Assembly (NCBI GenBank): GCA_025059945.1
Contig: JANXDC010000004.1
Span: 62,001 to 126,000, forward strand
Origin: Bacteroidota bacterium
GTDB lineage: Bacteria > Bacteroidota > Rhodothermia > JANXDC01
Direction of reading: 5' to 3'
DNA: 64,000 nt
Position 1 is the first letter of the stretch. Every line of letters begins with the position of its first letter. The notes beneath the pieces were generated by a model. That model did not search any database. It was not told the origin of the DNA and saw only the letters and a program-made list of their open reading frames with translations. Of the stretch, positions 42,680 to 51,679 are shown piece by piece. The position numbers were made by a program, and so were the translations under genes.

Positions 42680-42750
42680 GCGGCGTTGTACCGGCCGCGC
42701 CTCCGAACGCATCCCGCCTTGAGGCGCCTGTCCGCATCCATCCATGTTAA

Positions 42751-43650
42751 ATGGAAAACGTCTTACAGGCCCTGCGCGCGGCCGTCGCGTATCTAACGCA
42801 ACACGGGGTGCCGGAGGCCCGTCAGAGCGCCGAGATGCTGCTGGCCCATGTGCTGGGCTGCCGGCGTCTGGACCTGTACGGGTTCCCCGAAAAGCCTCTT
42901 GGGGCCTCTGAGCGGGCCCGGTTTCGGGCCCTGCTGCGCCGGCGCGCCCGACGGGAGCCAGTAGCCTACATCCTGCGGCAAGCCCCCTTCTATGAGGACC
43001 TGTTCTACGTCACCCCCGCTGTGCTCGTGCCCAGGCCCGAGACGGAGCACGTAGTCGAGGTGGTGCGCGAGCGGGCCCCAAGGGATCTCAGGCGGATTTT
43101 GGACATCGGCACCGGATCGGGATGTCTAGCGCTTACGCTGAAGCGGTTCTTCCCCGAAGCCGAGGTTTGGGCCGTGGACGTAAGCCGCAGGGCTCTGGCC
43201 GTGGCCCGGAAAAACGGCCGACGCCTGAATCGAAGGGTGCGCTGGGCGCAGGCGGACGTGCAAAGCCCGGATTTTCTGTCCGCTCAAGCCCCTTTTGACC
43301 TCATCGTTTCCAACCCGCCCTATATCCCCCTTGCTGAGCGTCCGACTTTGGAGCCGGAGCTGGCCTACGAACCGGAGGAAGCCCTGTTTTGCGGGGAGGA
43401 TCCCCTGTTCTTCTATCGCCTCATCCTGGGGCACCTGCCGCGTCTGCTGACCCCCGCGGGGCTGGTGGTCTTGGAGGTGCACGCCGATCATGGCCCTGCG
43501 GCGCAGCGGCTCTTTCAGGAGTCCGGATGGCCGGCTCATCTGGAGCGGGATTACGGGGGGCTTTCGCGGGTGCTTTGGGCCTATCGTCCTCTTGAGGAGA
43601 CTAAGAGGGAGTGTCCTCGAGGCGGCGCCGGTGCAGGTAGCGGTCGATGA
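42751..43650 (+). CDS. prmC: Peptide chain release factor N5-glutamine methyltransferase
   Basis: A 299-residue enzyme with an N-terminal helical domain and a SAM-dependent domain: YVTPAVLVPRPETEHVV, ILDIGTGSGCLALTLKRFFP and the signature NPPYIP. It methylates the GGQ glutamine of release factors. The last about 15 residues (ETKRECPRGGAGAGSGR) look like read-through beyond the conserved end, and the gene overlaps the convergent Nudix gene by 50 bases there. Confidence 0.96.
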   Translation: MENVLQALRAAVAYLTQHGVPEARQSAEMLLAHVLGCRRLDLYGFPEKPLGASERARFRALLRRRARREPVAYILRQAPFYEDLFYVTPAVLVPRPETEHVVEVVRERAPRDLRRILDIGTGSGCLALTLKRFFPEAEVWAVDVSRRALAVARKNGRRLNRRVRWAQADVQSPDFLSAQAPFDLIVSNPPYIPLAERPTLEPELAYEPEEALFCGEDPLFFYRLILGHLPRLLTPAGLVVLEVHADHGPAAQRLFQESGWPAHLERDYGGLSRVLWAYRPLEETKRECPRGGAGAGSGR

Positions 43651-44170
43651 GCAAAAGGGCCAGCATGGATTTCATGTCTTCGATTTCGTTGCGGTAGACC
43701 ATAGCCATGGCTTCGGGCCATGGCAAGCGAAGCGGCTCCAGGAGCTCGTCCTCCTCCTTTGGTGCGGGCTCCTGGGTGAGCTCTTCGGCCAGATAGAGGT
43801 ACATCACCTCATTGGAGTAGCCGATACAGGGGTAGAAGCGGGCGATGAAGGTGAGCCTTTGGGCTCGGTAGCCCGTTTCCTCTTGCAGTTCCCTTCGGGC
43901 CGTCTCCTCCGGATTCGCCTCCGGATGGTCGAGCTTGCCGGCCGGAACCTCGACAAAGGTTTTGCCCACCGCGTAGCGAAATTGGCGCACCAGCAGGGTG
44001 CTGCCGTCCGGAAACAGGGGCACGGCGATCGCCGCCCCCGGATGGCGGATCCATTCCCGTATAGCGGTCCGTCCGTTGGGCAGCCGCACGGTATCTCGGT
44101 AGGCCTTGATGAGAACACCTTCTACAAGTGGAAGGCTTTCCAGGCGTACTTCTTCTAGAGCGCGAGGCAT
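43601..44170 (-). CDS. NUDIX hydrolase, ADP-ribose pyrophosphatase-like
   Basis: A 189-residue protein whose sequence FVEVPAGKLDHPEANPEETA leads into RRELQEETGYRAQ, the catalytic core of the Nudix box. The overall pattern, including VRQFRYAVGKTFVEVPAGKL and ARFYPCIGYSNEVMYLYLA, fits ADP-sugar pyrophosphatases, which hydrolyse ADP-ribose and related compounds in the cytoplasm. The substrate is not provable. It is 10 bases downstream of the phosphatase gene at 44181, in the same direction, so may be in that operon. Confidence 0.92.
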   Translation of the reverse strand: MPRALEEVRLESLPLVEGVLIKAYRDTVRLPNGRTAIREWIRHPGAAIAVPLFPDGSTLLVRQFRYAVGKTFVEVPAGKLDHPEANPEETARRELQEETGYRAQRLTFIARFYPCIGYSNEVMYLYLAEELTQEPAPKEEDELLEPLRLPWPEAMAMVYRNEIEDMKSMLALLLIDRYLHRRRLEDTPS

Positions 44171-44180
44171 ACGGGGGTCC

Positions 44181-45875
44181 CTATAGATGCGCGCGCAGTA
44201 CGAGCGCGGTCAGGTCATCGTCAAAGGTTTCCCTGCCGCTAAAGGCCCGCAGCTCCCCCAGTAGGGCCTCCAGAAGCAGCGGGGCAGGGGTATCGCGCCA
44301 TTTGCGCAGGGCCATCCGGAGCCGATCCACGTCGTACCATGTGCCCTGCGGGTCGCAGGTTTCCGTCAGCCCGTCGGTATAAAGAAAAAGCACATCGCCC
44401 GGTTCCATTTCGATAGCGCAGCTTCTATATGGGCCCGCCGTGGGCAGGACGCCCAAAAGCAGGCCGCCGGTGCTGAGTTCTTCCAGATCCCCGTTGGCGC
44501 GCAGCCATAGCGGTGGGACGTGACCTGCGTTGACGTACCGGAAAGTGCGCCGACCCGGATCCAGAATCCCCCAAAAGAAGGTGATGAAGGTGCCGGGATC
44601 CGTGTTGTGGCAAATGATGGCATTGATGCGGGCTGTGGCCTCCTCTATCGACATAGGTATGGAGGCGAGCACATGCAACATGGCCTGGAGATTCGCCATA
44701 AGCAGAGCGGCTGGCACGCCCTTGCCTGTTACGTCCGCAATGGCCACAAGAAACCGCTCGCGCTCCAGGGGCAGCACGTCGTAGTAGTCCCCCCCCACAG
44801 GCCGGATGGAATGCGCGTAGGCGGCGAGCTCAAATCCGGGGATGTCCGGTAGCTTGCGGGGTAGCAGACCCTGCTGGATACGCTGCGCAAGGCGCAGCTC
44901 CTCATCGAGGCGCTGTTTTTCCAGCCAGGTCTCGATCAGGTACGTGTTCTCTAGGGCGATGCCGGCCAGCTGGGCGGCAGCCTCCAGAAACCGAAGTTCG
45001 GCCTCCTCTAGAGGTGTTCCCGCGGCGCGAGGGCCAACAAGGAGCACGCCCCGGGGACCGTCTTGCAGCCGAATGGGCACGATCCACTCCAGCCCCCAGT
45101 CTGGGGGCGCTTCTTCAGATGCGATGCGCCGGGCTCGGGGTTCTTCCAGCCAGGCCGCGGGTATGGCTTCGGCCGACAGCGGTGCGGGCAGTCCGCGCGC
45201 CAGCAGCATCGCTGCAGGGCGGCCGGGTGGGCGAAACAAGATCGCAAATCGGGACACGAGCAGCTGTCCCATGAGCGTGTAGCCGATGCGCTTTAGCAGG
45301 GCCTCCCGATCGAGGGTGCTGTTGAGCGTGCGGCTAAGGTCCAGCAGGGTCTGCAGTTCGTGTACGCGGCGGTCCAGTTCCCGGTTGGTCTGACGCAGTT
45401 GCTTCACGACGAACGCGCTCGAAAGGCCCAGCGCCGTGATGTTCGTCAGCGCCTCCAAATACTGCCGCTCATAGGCAGAATAGGTCTCCCCGGTCGCCTT
45501 GGCGCCCAGTAGCAGCGCACCTAGGGGTCCGTTCTGGGCTACGAGGGGGAAAAGCGCAACAAGCCCTGCCTTGCGAAGCGGCTCAGGCCAGTTCTCTGGC
45601 TCCAGTTCGCCTCGGATGAGCGCCTGCGGAAGCCGTAGCGCGCCTCCGGGCTTCCAGCCGGGGATGCCGCGTGCGCGCGCTATACGAAACAGGCCCGATG
45701 CATCTCGCCACAGGATCGCCCCGCGTGTGCTGAGCAGCTTGGCCATGGCGATTCGGAGCAGGTTGTCCAGGATGAAGTCCGCATCCAGCGAGCCGACCAG
45801 CAGCCGGCTCGTCTCCAGAAGCGAGCTCAGGTCGTAGCGCTGCGGGGCCTCAGGACCGATCAAGGAGGCGTGCAT
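44181..45875 (-). CDS. PP2C-type (SpoIIE/RsbU) serine phosphatase with GAF domains
   Basis: A 564-residue soluble protein. Residues about 15-160 and 185-320 look like two GAF-type sensor domains (ALTNITALGLSSAF, LRFLEAAAQLAGIALENTYL). A short coiled coil with RLAQRIQQGLLPRKLPDIPG leads into the phosphatase domain, with VGGDYYDVLPLERERFLVAI, ADVTGKGVPAALLMANLQAM, NAGHVPPLWLR and FDDDLTALVLR, including the metal-binding aspartates. It should dephosphorylate the STAS protein at 46272. The start overlaps the kinase stop by 16 bases. Confidence 0.93.
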   Translation of the reverse strand: MHASLIGPEAPQRYDLSSLLETSRLLVGSLDADFILDNLLRIAMAKLLSTRGAILWRDASGLFRIARARGIPGWKPGGALRLPQALIRGELEPENWPEPLRKAGLVALFPLVAQNGPLGALLLGAKATGETYSAYERQYLEALTNITALGLSSAFVVKQLRQTNRELDRRVHELQTLLDLSRTLNSTLDREALLKRIGYTLMGQLLVSRFAILFRPPGRPAAMLLARGLPAPLSAEAIPAAWLEEPRARRIASEEAPPDWGLEWIVPIRLQDGPRGVLLVGPRAAGTPLEEAELRFLEAAAQLAGIALENTYLIETWLEKQRLDEELRLAQRIQQGLLPRKLPDIPGFELAAYAHSIRPVGGDYYDVLPLERERFLVAIADVTGKGVPAALLMANLQAMLHVLASIPMSIEEATARINAIICHNTDPGTFITFFWGILDPGRRTFRYVNAGHVPPLWLRANGDLEELSTGGLLLGVLPTAGPYRSCAIEMEPGDVLFLYTDGLTETCDPQGTWYDVDRLRMALRKWRDTPAPLLLEALLGELRAFSGRETFDDDLTALVLRAHL

Positions 45876-46297
45876 CGGTGGTACTTGATAAGGCGCACCA
45901 TGTTGGTGCCGTTGCGGTGCTCGTAGCGCACGGCGTCCATGAGTCGCCGCATGAGCATGAGGCCCAATCCGCCCCGGTGGCCGGTGCGGATGAGCGCAGC
46001 TAGATCGGGCTCCTGGTAGGCGGCCTCATCGAACATCTTGCCCCGATCCAGGAGCACGATCTCCAATCGATCCGAGTGCGCTTCCACGCGGATCCGGATG
46101 CGCCGCGAGGCGTCTCCTCCGTAGGCGTGTTTGATGATGTTGGTGCAGGCCTCATCGACGGCGATCACGATCTGATCGACTTGATCCTCCGAAAAGCCCG
46201 AGCGCAGGGCCTGTGCGCGCACAAATTCGCGCACGCGGGCCAGGGCTTCGGTTCGGCTGGGGACGGTGAGCTCACTCCGGTCGCGGGGTTTCGGCAT
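45860..46297 (-). CDS. Anti-sigma factor-type serine kinase (RsbW/SpoIIAB-like)
   Basis: About 145 residues from the ATG at 46297; an ATG at 46351 would extend further into the STAS gene. The GHKL ATPase fold has the N-box VIAVDEACTNIIKHAYGGDA, a G-type box DRGKMFDEAAY and GGLGLMLMRRLMDAVRYEHR, and GTNMVRLIKY. Such kinases phosphorylate a STAS antagonist and bind a sigma factor or other output protein. No sigma-factor gene is next to it. It overlaps both neighbours. Confidence 0.93.
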   Translation of the reverse strand: MPKPRDRSELTVPSRTEALARVREFVRAQALRSGFSEDQVDQIVIAVDEACTNIIKHAYGGDASRRIRIRVEAHSDRLEIVLLDRGKMFDEAAYQEPDLAALIRTGHRGGLGLMLMRRLMDAVRYEHRNGTNMVRLIKYHRCTPP

Positions 46298-46643
46298 GGC
46301 GGGCAAAGCGGGCGACCGCCTCGGCTTCGGTCGGCACGATCTCGTATACAAGGGGGAAGCCCAGCAGATCGAAGATGTTGTAGATCTTCGGGCTCATGTG
46401 GCAGAACTTGATATCCCCTCCTTGGGCGCGCACGGTTTCTACGTAAGCCATAAACACGCCCAGACCGGCGCTAGAGATGTAGGAGAGTTCCGCGCAGTTG
46501 ACCACTATGCGGTAGCGCCCTTCTTGGAGCGACCGCTCAAAGGCGGCCTCCAGTTCAGCGGCGGTATGGGCGTCCAGCTCGCCCCGCAGGTAGAAGATCT
46601 CGACCCCGTCATGGGAGCGGAAGGAGACGGAAAACTGGCTCAT
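46272..46643 (-). CDS. STAS-domain anti-sigma factor antagonist (SpoIIAA/RsbV-like)
   Basis: A 123-residue single STAS domain, with YLRGELDAHTAAELEAAFER and AELSYISSAGLGVFMAYVET. Ser57/Ser58 are the expected phosphorylation site. In the unphosphorylated state it would bind the kinase encoded downstream and free its target. Its stop overlaps the kinase gene by about 26 bases and its start overlaps the large phosphatase stop as ATGA (46640-46643). Confidence 0.94.
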   Translation of the reverse strand: MSQFSVSFRSHDGVEIFYLRGELDAHTAAELEAAFERSLQEGRYRIVVNCAELSYISSAGLGVFMAYVETVRAQGGDIKFCHMSPKIYNIFDLLGFPLVYEIVPTEAEAVARFARHAETPRPE

Positions 46644-48709
46644 GGTTCCCCTCTTGGGCGTTGCAACATAACCAGGGTGCAGTCGTCTTGCCAGGCGGCC
46701 TGGCCCGTGTGCCAGGCCACCGCCTTGAGGAGTTCCTCTTCGAGGGCCTCAAGGGGTCCGTTGTGCTCGGCCAACAAGGCCAGCAGCCGCTCGTATCCGA
46801 ATTCCTCACCGCGCGCGCTGCGGGCCTCCACCAATCCATCGGTGTAGAGCAAGAGCAGGTCTCCGGGCTCTAGCGTGAGCATGCACTCTTGAATCAGGCT
46901 TCGGAAGCGGCCATCCCGAATCAGCCCCAAGCCTGGACCTTGCGTGCGCAGGAAGCTTGTTTCGCCGCCAGCGCGCCGCAGCAGCGCAGGCGGGTGTCCG
47001 GCACGGGCCAAGCGCAGCCGAAACGTGCGGGGGTCGAGCCATCCCACCAACATGCTCACAAACAGACGCGCATCCAGGTGCGCACTTAAGGCCGCGTTGG
47101 CGCGCTCTAGCAGATCGGTCGGGCTCGGAACCTCACGGGCCAGCGTTTGAAAGATACCCTTCAGCTCGGCCATGTAAAACGCAGCCGATATCCCCTTGCC
47201 GGAGACGTCCGCGATGGCGAAGGCCAGCTGGCCGTCGGCGCGCCAAAGAAAATCGTAATAATCGCCCCCCACGCGCTCAGCCATAAGGGCCCGTGCCCGG
47301 ATGCGCAGGCCCGGCTGTTCCGGGATTTGTTGAGGGAGCAAGCGCTGTTGGATCGCGCGCGCGATCTCCAGCTCGCGTCGCAGGCGTTCCCGCTCCAGGG
47401 AGGCCTCCAGAAGCCGGGCGTTTTCCAGGGCCAAGGCGGCCTGGTCGGCCAGGGTTCGGATGAGCAGGACGTCGTCCTCTTCAAAGCCGAAGGCCACGTC
47501 TTTGGCCACATAAAGCACGCCCATGGGTTCTTCGCGCGCGTAAAGGGGAACGGCCAGTAGCGATCCTTTCCCGTCGGGCAGGCGGCTAAGCAGAAGCTCC
47601 TGTCGCCTTTCCAAGACGGTGCGCGAAAGCTCCCCGTCGGCCCAACGTTTGATCTCGGCCTCCTGCATCCCGTACGAGGCGGCCAGGCGAGGCCGCGTGG
47701 AGCCAGATTCCAGGTCGAGCAGCTCCAGCCAGGCCGCCCGGGCGTCGACGGCCTCGGCGGCCGAGGCAGCTATGGTGCGCACGAGCTTGTCCGCGTCGAA
47801 AAGCTCCGTGATGAGCCGGCTTACGTTGCGCAGGCTGCTGAGTTCAACGTGTTTGCGCTCAAAGACGGCCGATGTGGGTAGGTGGAAGAGCGCGCTCAAG
47901 ATCGTCGTGCTGTTGTACAGCACCCCGAAGATGAGCACCAGCAGCCCGAACATCTCCAGCGGGTAGTCGTATAGCCAGCCGGCCCGTTGGCGCGCCGCCT
48001 CCGTGGGCCAGAAGCCCAGGGTGTTTTGGGCAAGCAGCGCGCCCATAAGGAAGGCGTTCAGGCCCGCCAGGACCAGGGCGGCAAGCTTCTTACGCGCGGG
48101 CAGGTATACGAGCCAAGCCAGTCGAAAGCTACACCAGAGCATAAGCAGGCCCGAAAGTAGGGCCAAAACAATGGCCAGCCCGTGAGGTGCCTCTCGATAC
48201 GGCACCATAAAGAGGCTCAAGGCGCTCAAGGCGAAGCCCAAAAGCATGGCGTTCCAGCGGCGGACCGCCTTAGGGGTGCGCTTGTAGAGGACAAGCTCGC
48301 GCAGGTTGAACAGGGCCCAGAACGCGTACACAGCCTGGGCCAAATCCAGCAGATGGGCGCGCAGCAGGGCCGCAAACCCGACAGGGGGGGAGGAGGCGAT
48401 CGGAGGGCCAAACGCGGCCTCCAGAGCCCAGCTCAGAAACAGTAGGCCCAAGCCCCCCAGCAGCATCCGCCAAAGCGCCTCTAGCGGCGCAGGCCGGCTG
48501 GCCGCGTAGCGGTGGTGAAAGTACGCGAACAGAGCCCCGTAGCTTGCGATGAGCACCAGGCCGCGCGCAAAGCCCAGTTCGGGCACCTCGAGCGCAGGCC
48601 CGGCCCCGGCCCGAAGGGCGAACAGAAGGACGTCCAGTCCCCAAACGAGCCCGTTTAGGGCTAGAGCCCCTAGCAGCCAACCGCCATGAGGCCATCGAGG
48701 AAGCCGCAC
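46640..48709 (-). CDS. Membrane-bound PP2C-type (SpoIIE/RsbU) serine phosphatase with GAF domain
   Basis: A 689-residue protein starting with GTG at 48709. Residues 1-280 form about eight hydrophobic segments, for example FALSALSLFMVPYR and LAALVLAGLNAFLMGALLAQ. A GAF domain follows (about 300-430: LFDADKLVRTIAASAAEAVD, LIRTLADQAALALENARLLE), then a coiled coil with IARAIQQRLLPQQIPEQPGL, then PP2C motifs VGGDYYDFLWRADGQLAFAI, ADVSGKGISAAFYMAELKGI, LARAGHPPALLRRAGG and WQDDCTLVMLQ. It may sense envelope or membrane state and activate the STAS protein. Confidence 0.93.
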   Translation of the reverse strand: MRLPRWPHGGWLLGALALNGLVWGLDVLLFALRAGAGPALEVPELGFARGLVLIASYGALFAYFHHRYAASRPAPLEALWRMLLGGLGLLFLSWALEAAFGPPIASSPPVGFAALLRAHLLDLAQAVYAFWALFNLRELVLYKRTPKAVRRWNAMLLGFALSALSLFMVPYREAPHGLAIVLALLSGLLMLWCSFRLAWLVYLPARKKLAALVLAGLNAFLMGALLAQNTLGFWPTEAARQRAGWLYDYPLEMFGLLVLIFGVLYNSTTILSALFHLPTSAVFERKHVELSSLRNVSRLITELFDADKLVRTIAASAAEAVDARAAWLELLDLESGSTRPRLAASYGMQEAEIKRWADGELSRTVLERRQELLLSRLPDGKGSLLAVPLYAREEPMGVLYVAKDVAFGFEEDDVLLIRTLADQAALALENARLLEASLERERLRRELEIARAIQQRLLPQQIPEQPGLRIRARALMAERVGGDYYDFLWRADGQLAFAIADVSGKGISAAFYMAELKGIFQTLAREVPSPTDLLERANAALSAHLDARLFVSMLVGWLDPRTFRLRLARAGHPPALLRRAGGETSFLRTQGPGLGLIRDGRFRSLIQECMLTLEPGDLLLLYTDGLVEARSARGEEFGYERLLALLAEHNGPLEALEEELLKAVAWHTGQAAWQDDCTLVMLQRPRGEP

Positions 48710-48855
48710 GGGTGGATTGTTCGAAAACCGGAGTCTAATAGGTTGCGCCTCCGCAATATCTCGCCTCTGGATCTGCTGTGCAACGCAAGCGGTTGCCCTC
48801 GGCTGGAGGCCGCATGTAATTTCGGCGCGTCCAAGGTTACCCCATATTTGGGCAT

Positions 48856-50811
48856 ATGCCGATCACGCTCACCCTGCCCGACGGCCGTCAGGTCGAAGCT
48901 CCTGAGGGCATCACCGGTCTGGAGCTGGCAGAACAGCTCAGCTCCCGCCTCGCCCAGGAGGCCCTGGCCATAGAGGTCGATGGGGAGGTGTGGGATCTTA
49001 CCCGTCCCATACCCCGATCGGCCCGGGTGCGAGTGCTTACGTGGGCCGACGAATGGGGCCGCAAGACGTATTGGCACTCCACGGCTCACGTGATGGCCGA
49101 AGCCCTGGAGGCCTTGTTCCCGGGGGTCAAATTCGGCATCGGCCCCCCCATCGACAACGGATTCTACTACGACGTAGACCTAGGCGATCGCCGGCTTACC
49201 GGAGAGGACCTGGCGCGGTTGGAGGAGAAGATGCGCGACCTGATCCGGCGCGATGTGCCCTTCGAGCGCCGGGAGGTCTCCAAGGCCGAGGCCATCGCCT
49301 ATTTTCGGCAAAAAGGCGATCCTTATAAGCTTGAGCTTCTCGAAGAGCTCGCCGATGGCACGATCACTTTCTACAGACAGGGCGATTTTACGGACCTCTG
49401 CCGCGGTCCGCACTTGCCCTCCACCGGATATATTAAGCACGTTAAGTTGCTCAACACCTCCGGGGCCTATTGGCGGGGAAGGGCCGATCGGCCTCAGCTG
49501 ACGCGCATCTACGGGATCTCCTTTCCCAAGGAGTCCCAGCTCAAGGAATACCTGCGTCGGCTTGAGGAGGCCAAAAAGCGCGATCATCGCAAATTGGGCC
49601 AGGAGCTGGAGCTCTTTCTGTTCGATCCCAAGGTAGGACAAGGCCTACCTATTTGGCTTCCCAAAGGCGCCGTCATACGGTATGAGCTAGAGCGTTTTTT
49701 GCGCGAAGAACAGCAGCGCCGCGGCTATCAGGTCGTCTACACACCCCATGTGGGCAACATCGAACTGTACAAGACAAGCGGGCACTATCCCTACTACAAG
49801 GATAGCCAGTTTCCCCCGATGCGGGTTGAGGACGAAGAGTATCTGCTTAAGCCCATGAACTGCCCGCATCACTTCATGATTTATGCCTCCCGACCGCGCA
49901 GCTATCGGGAGCTGCCGCTGCGCATTGCGGAATTCGGCACCGTCTACCGCTATGAGCAATCCGGTGAGCTGGCGGGCCTAGTTCGGGTGCGGGGTTTTAC
50001 GCAGGACGATGCGCATATCTTCGTCAGCCGCGAGGGGCTGCGCGAAGAACTCTGTGCGGTCATCGCCCTTACGCAACACGTGTTCCGCAAGCTGGGGCTG
50101 CAGGAGGTGAGCGTGCGCCTGTCGTTTCGGGATCCGGCCAACAAGGCCAAATACGGGGGCTCAGACGAACTGTGGCAGCAGGCCGAGGCCGACGTCCTGG
50201 CCGCGGCCGAGCGCATGGGGCTTGCGTATTTCGTGGGCATCGGCGAGGCCTCTTTCTACGGGCCCAAGATCGACTTCATGGTCCGCGACGTGCTGGGCCG
50301 GTCCTGGCAGTTGGGCACTGTGCAGGTTGATTACGTAATGCCGGAACGGTTTAATTTGGAATACATAGGGGCCGATGGGAGGCAGCACCGGCCGGTGGTG
50401 ATCCACAGGGCTCCCTTTGGATCCTTTGAGCGTCTGGTGGGATTGCTGATCGAGCACTATGGGGGCGCGTTTCCGACGTGGCTAGCGCCGGTGCAAGTGG
50501 TCGTTATCCCAGTTAGCGAGGCACATCTGCCGTATGCTCAGGCCGTCTACCAAAGCCTATTGCAGGCCGAGGTGCGGGCCGAGTTGGATGGGCGCGATGA
50601 GAAGGTGGGCTACAAGATCCGGTACTGGGAGCTGCAGAAGGTTCCCTACATGCTCGTGGTAGGCGCGCAGGAGCAGGCCAGCGGCACTGTGGCCGTGCGG
50701 CGCCATCGGAGGGGTGATCAAGGGCGTCAGCCGCTGGAGGTGTTTCTGGCTGCGCTGCGAGCGGAGATCCATCAACGTATGCTAAATATGGAGGAGTCCG
50801 GCCATAGCTAA
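48856..50811 (+). CDS. thrS: Threonine--tRNA ligase
   Basis: A 651-residue class II synthetase with an N-terminal TGS domain (ITLTLPDGRQVEAPEGITGL), an editing domain (YWHSTAHVMAEAL, GDFTDLCRGPHLPSTGYIKH), the catalytic core with MNCPHHFMIYASRPRSYREL and RVRGFTQDDAHIFVSREGL, and an anticodon-binding domain. The zinc ligands (Cys of MNCPHH and later His residues) are present. It leads a translation operon with infC. The initiator ATG follows CATATTTGGGCAT, and the ribosome site is weak. Confidence 0.97.
   Translation: MPITLTLPDGRQVEAPEGITGLELAEQLSSRLAQEALAIEVDGEVWDLTRPIPRSARVRVLTWADEWGRKTYWHSTAHVMAEALEALFPGVKFGIGPPIDNGFYYDVDLGDRRLTGEDLARLEEKMRDLIRRDVPFERREVSKAEAIAYFRQKGDPYKLELLEELADGTITFYRQGDFTDLCRGPHLPSTGYIKHVKLLNTSGAYWRGRADRPQLTRIYGISFPKESQLKEYLRRLEEAKKRDHRKLGQELELFLFDPKVGQGLPIWLPKGAVIRYELERFLREEQQRRGYQVVYTPHVGNIELYKTSGHYPYYKDSQFPPMRVEDEEYLLKPMNCPHHFMIYASRPRSYRELPLRIAEFGTVYRYEQSGELAGLVRVRGFTQDDAHIFVSREGLREELCAVIALTQHVFRKLGLQEVSVRLSFRDPANKAKYGGSDELWQQAEADVLAAAERMGLAYFVGIGEASFYGPKIDFMVRDVLGRSWQLGTVQVDYVMPERFNLEYIGADGRQHRPVVIHRAPFGSFERLVGLLIEHYGGAFPTWLAPVQVVVIPVSEAHLPYAQAVYQSLLQAEVRAELDGRDEKVGYKIRYWELQKVPYMLVVGAQEQASGTVAVRRHRRGDQGRQPLEVFLAALRAEIHQRMLNMEESGHS
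50790..50806 (+). promoter_or_regulatory. Ribosome-binding site that sets a likely AUA start of infC
   Basis: GGAGGAG (50790-50796) lies 7 bases before ATA at 50804-50806, inside the 3' end of thrS. The nearest in-frame GTG (50831) has no comparable site. Rare initiators such as AUU at infC are a known device for autoregulation by IF3, so this site probably defines the start. Confidence 0.75.
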
Positions 50812-51334
50812 GTCGGAAAAAGGCGCCGAGGTGCGCGTAAACGAGCAGATTCGGGCCCGCGTAGTGCGGGTCGTCTCGCCCGACGGTCGGCACGGGATTT
50901 ACACCCGAGAAAAAGCCTTGGAAATGGCGCGGGAGCAAGGGCTGGACCTGGTCGAGATCGCTCCCAACGCCGATCCGCCGGTCTGCAAAATCATCGACTA
51001 CGGCAAATTCCGCTACGAACAGCAGAAAAAAGAGCGCGAGGCGCGCAAGCGGCAGCAGAGCACGGAAATAAAGGAAATCCGTCTGCGCCCGGTCACGGAC
51101 ACGCACGACTTTGAGTTTAAGGCCCGACATGCACGGGAGTTTCTGCTAGAGGGCAATAAGGTTCGCGTCTACGTGCAATTTCGAGGTCGGGACATCGTCT
51201 ATCAGGAGCGGGGAGAGGAGATGCTAGCTCGTTTCGCTCAAGCGCTGGAGGACGTGAGCAAAATCGAAATGCCCCCTAAACTGGAGGGCAAACGGTTGGG
51301 CATGATCCTGGCTCCGGACAAGAGGAAACGTTAG
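50804..51334 (+). CDS. infC: Translation initiation factor IF-3
   Basis: About 176 residues if started at ATA 50804 (reading I/M-A-K-S-E-K-G-A-E-V-R-V-N), or 167 from GTG at 50831. The core RVNEQIRARVVRVVSPDGRH, DLVEIAPNADPPVCKIIDYG and the C-terminal EIRLRPVTDTHDFEFKARHA are typical. Conserved residues just before VNEQIR and a strong ribosome site support the upstream AUA start. IF-3 prevents initiation at rare codons, and AUU-type starts let it repress its own synthesis. It overlaps the thrS stop. Confidence 0.95.
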   Translation: MAKSEKGAEVRVNEQIRARVVRVVSPDGRHGIYTREKALEMAREQGLDLVEIAPNADPPVCKIIDYGKFRYEQQKKEREARKRQQSTEIKEIRLRPVTDTHDFEFKARHAREFLLEGNKVRVYVQFRGRDIVYQERGEEMLARFAQALEDVSKIEMPPKLEGKRLGMILAPDKRKR

Positions 51335-51370
51335 CGACCCACTGCCTCTCGGCGGGTTGGCTTAGGCCTT

Positions 51371-51400
51371 TTGACAGATAGCGCCCGCAATTCCTAATTT
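51371..51400 (+). promoter_or_regulatory. Predicted promoter of rpmI-rplT
   Basis: TTGACA (51371-51376) and TAATTT (51395-51400) are 18 bases apart in the 113-base gap after infC. Part of rpmI-rplT expression may therefore be independent of infC. A short hairpin-like CCCAAACAGTTGGGG follows before the rpmI start and might be part of L20-type control. Confidence 0.55.
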
Positions 51401-51447
51401 AGCATATCGCAAGCCCAAACAGTTGGGGTTCCCAGGAGCGCGGCACG

Positions 51448-51642
51448 ATGCCCAAGATGAAAACCCACAGCTCAGCCAAGAAGCGCTTTCGGCTTACGGC
51501 CACGGGTAAAATCAGGCGCTACCGAGCTGGGCATAGCCATCTGCTGACGAAGAAGCGCCCCAAGCGCAAGCGCCATCTGCGGCAGGCCGATCTCGTGGCC
51601 GCCGTAGACGTCCGCCGCGTCAAGCGGCTGCTAGCCGCCTAG
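51448..51642 (+). CDS. rpmI: Ribosomal protein L35
   Basis: A 64-residue basic protein with [20 protein letters not shown] and [20 protein letters not shown], the standard bL35 sequence. It lies between infC and rplT, the usual order. The ribosome site AGGAGC precedes the ATG. Confidence 0.98.
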   Translation: MPKMKTHSSAKKRFRLTATGKIRRYRAGHSHLLTKKRPKRKRHLRQADLVAAVDVRRVKRLLAA

Positions 51643-51679
51643 CGGCACGACAGAGGAAACCAGAAGGAGCACGTCCGAC

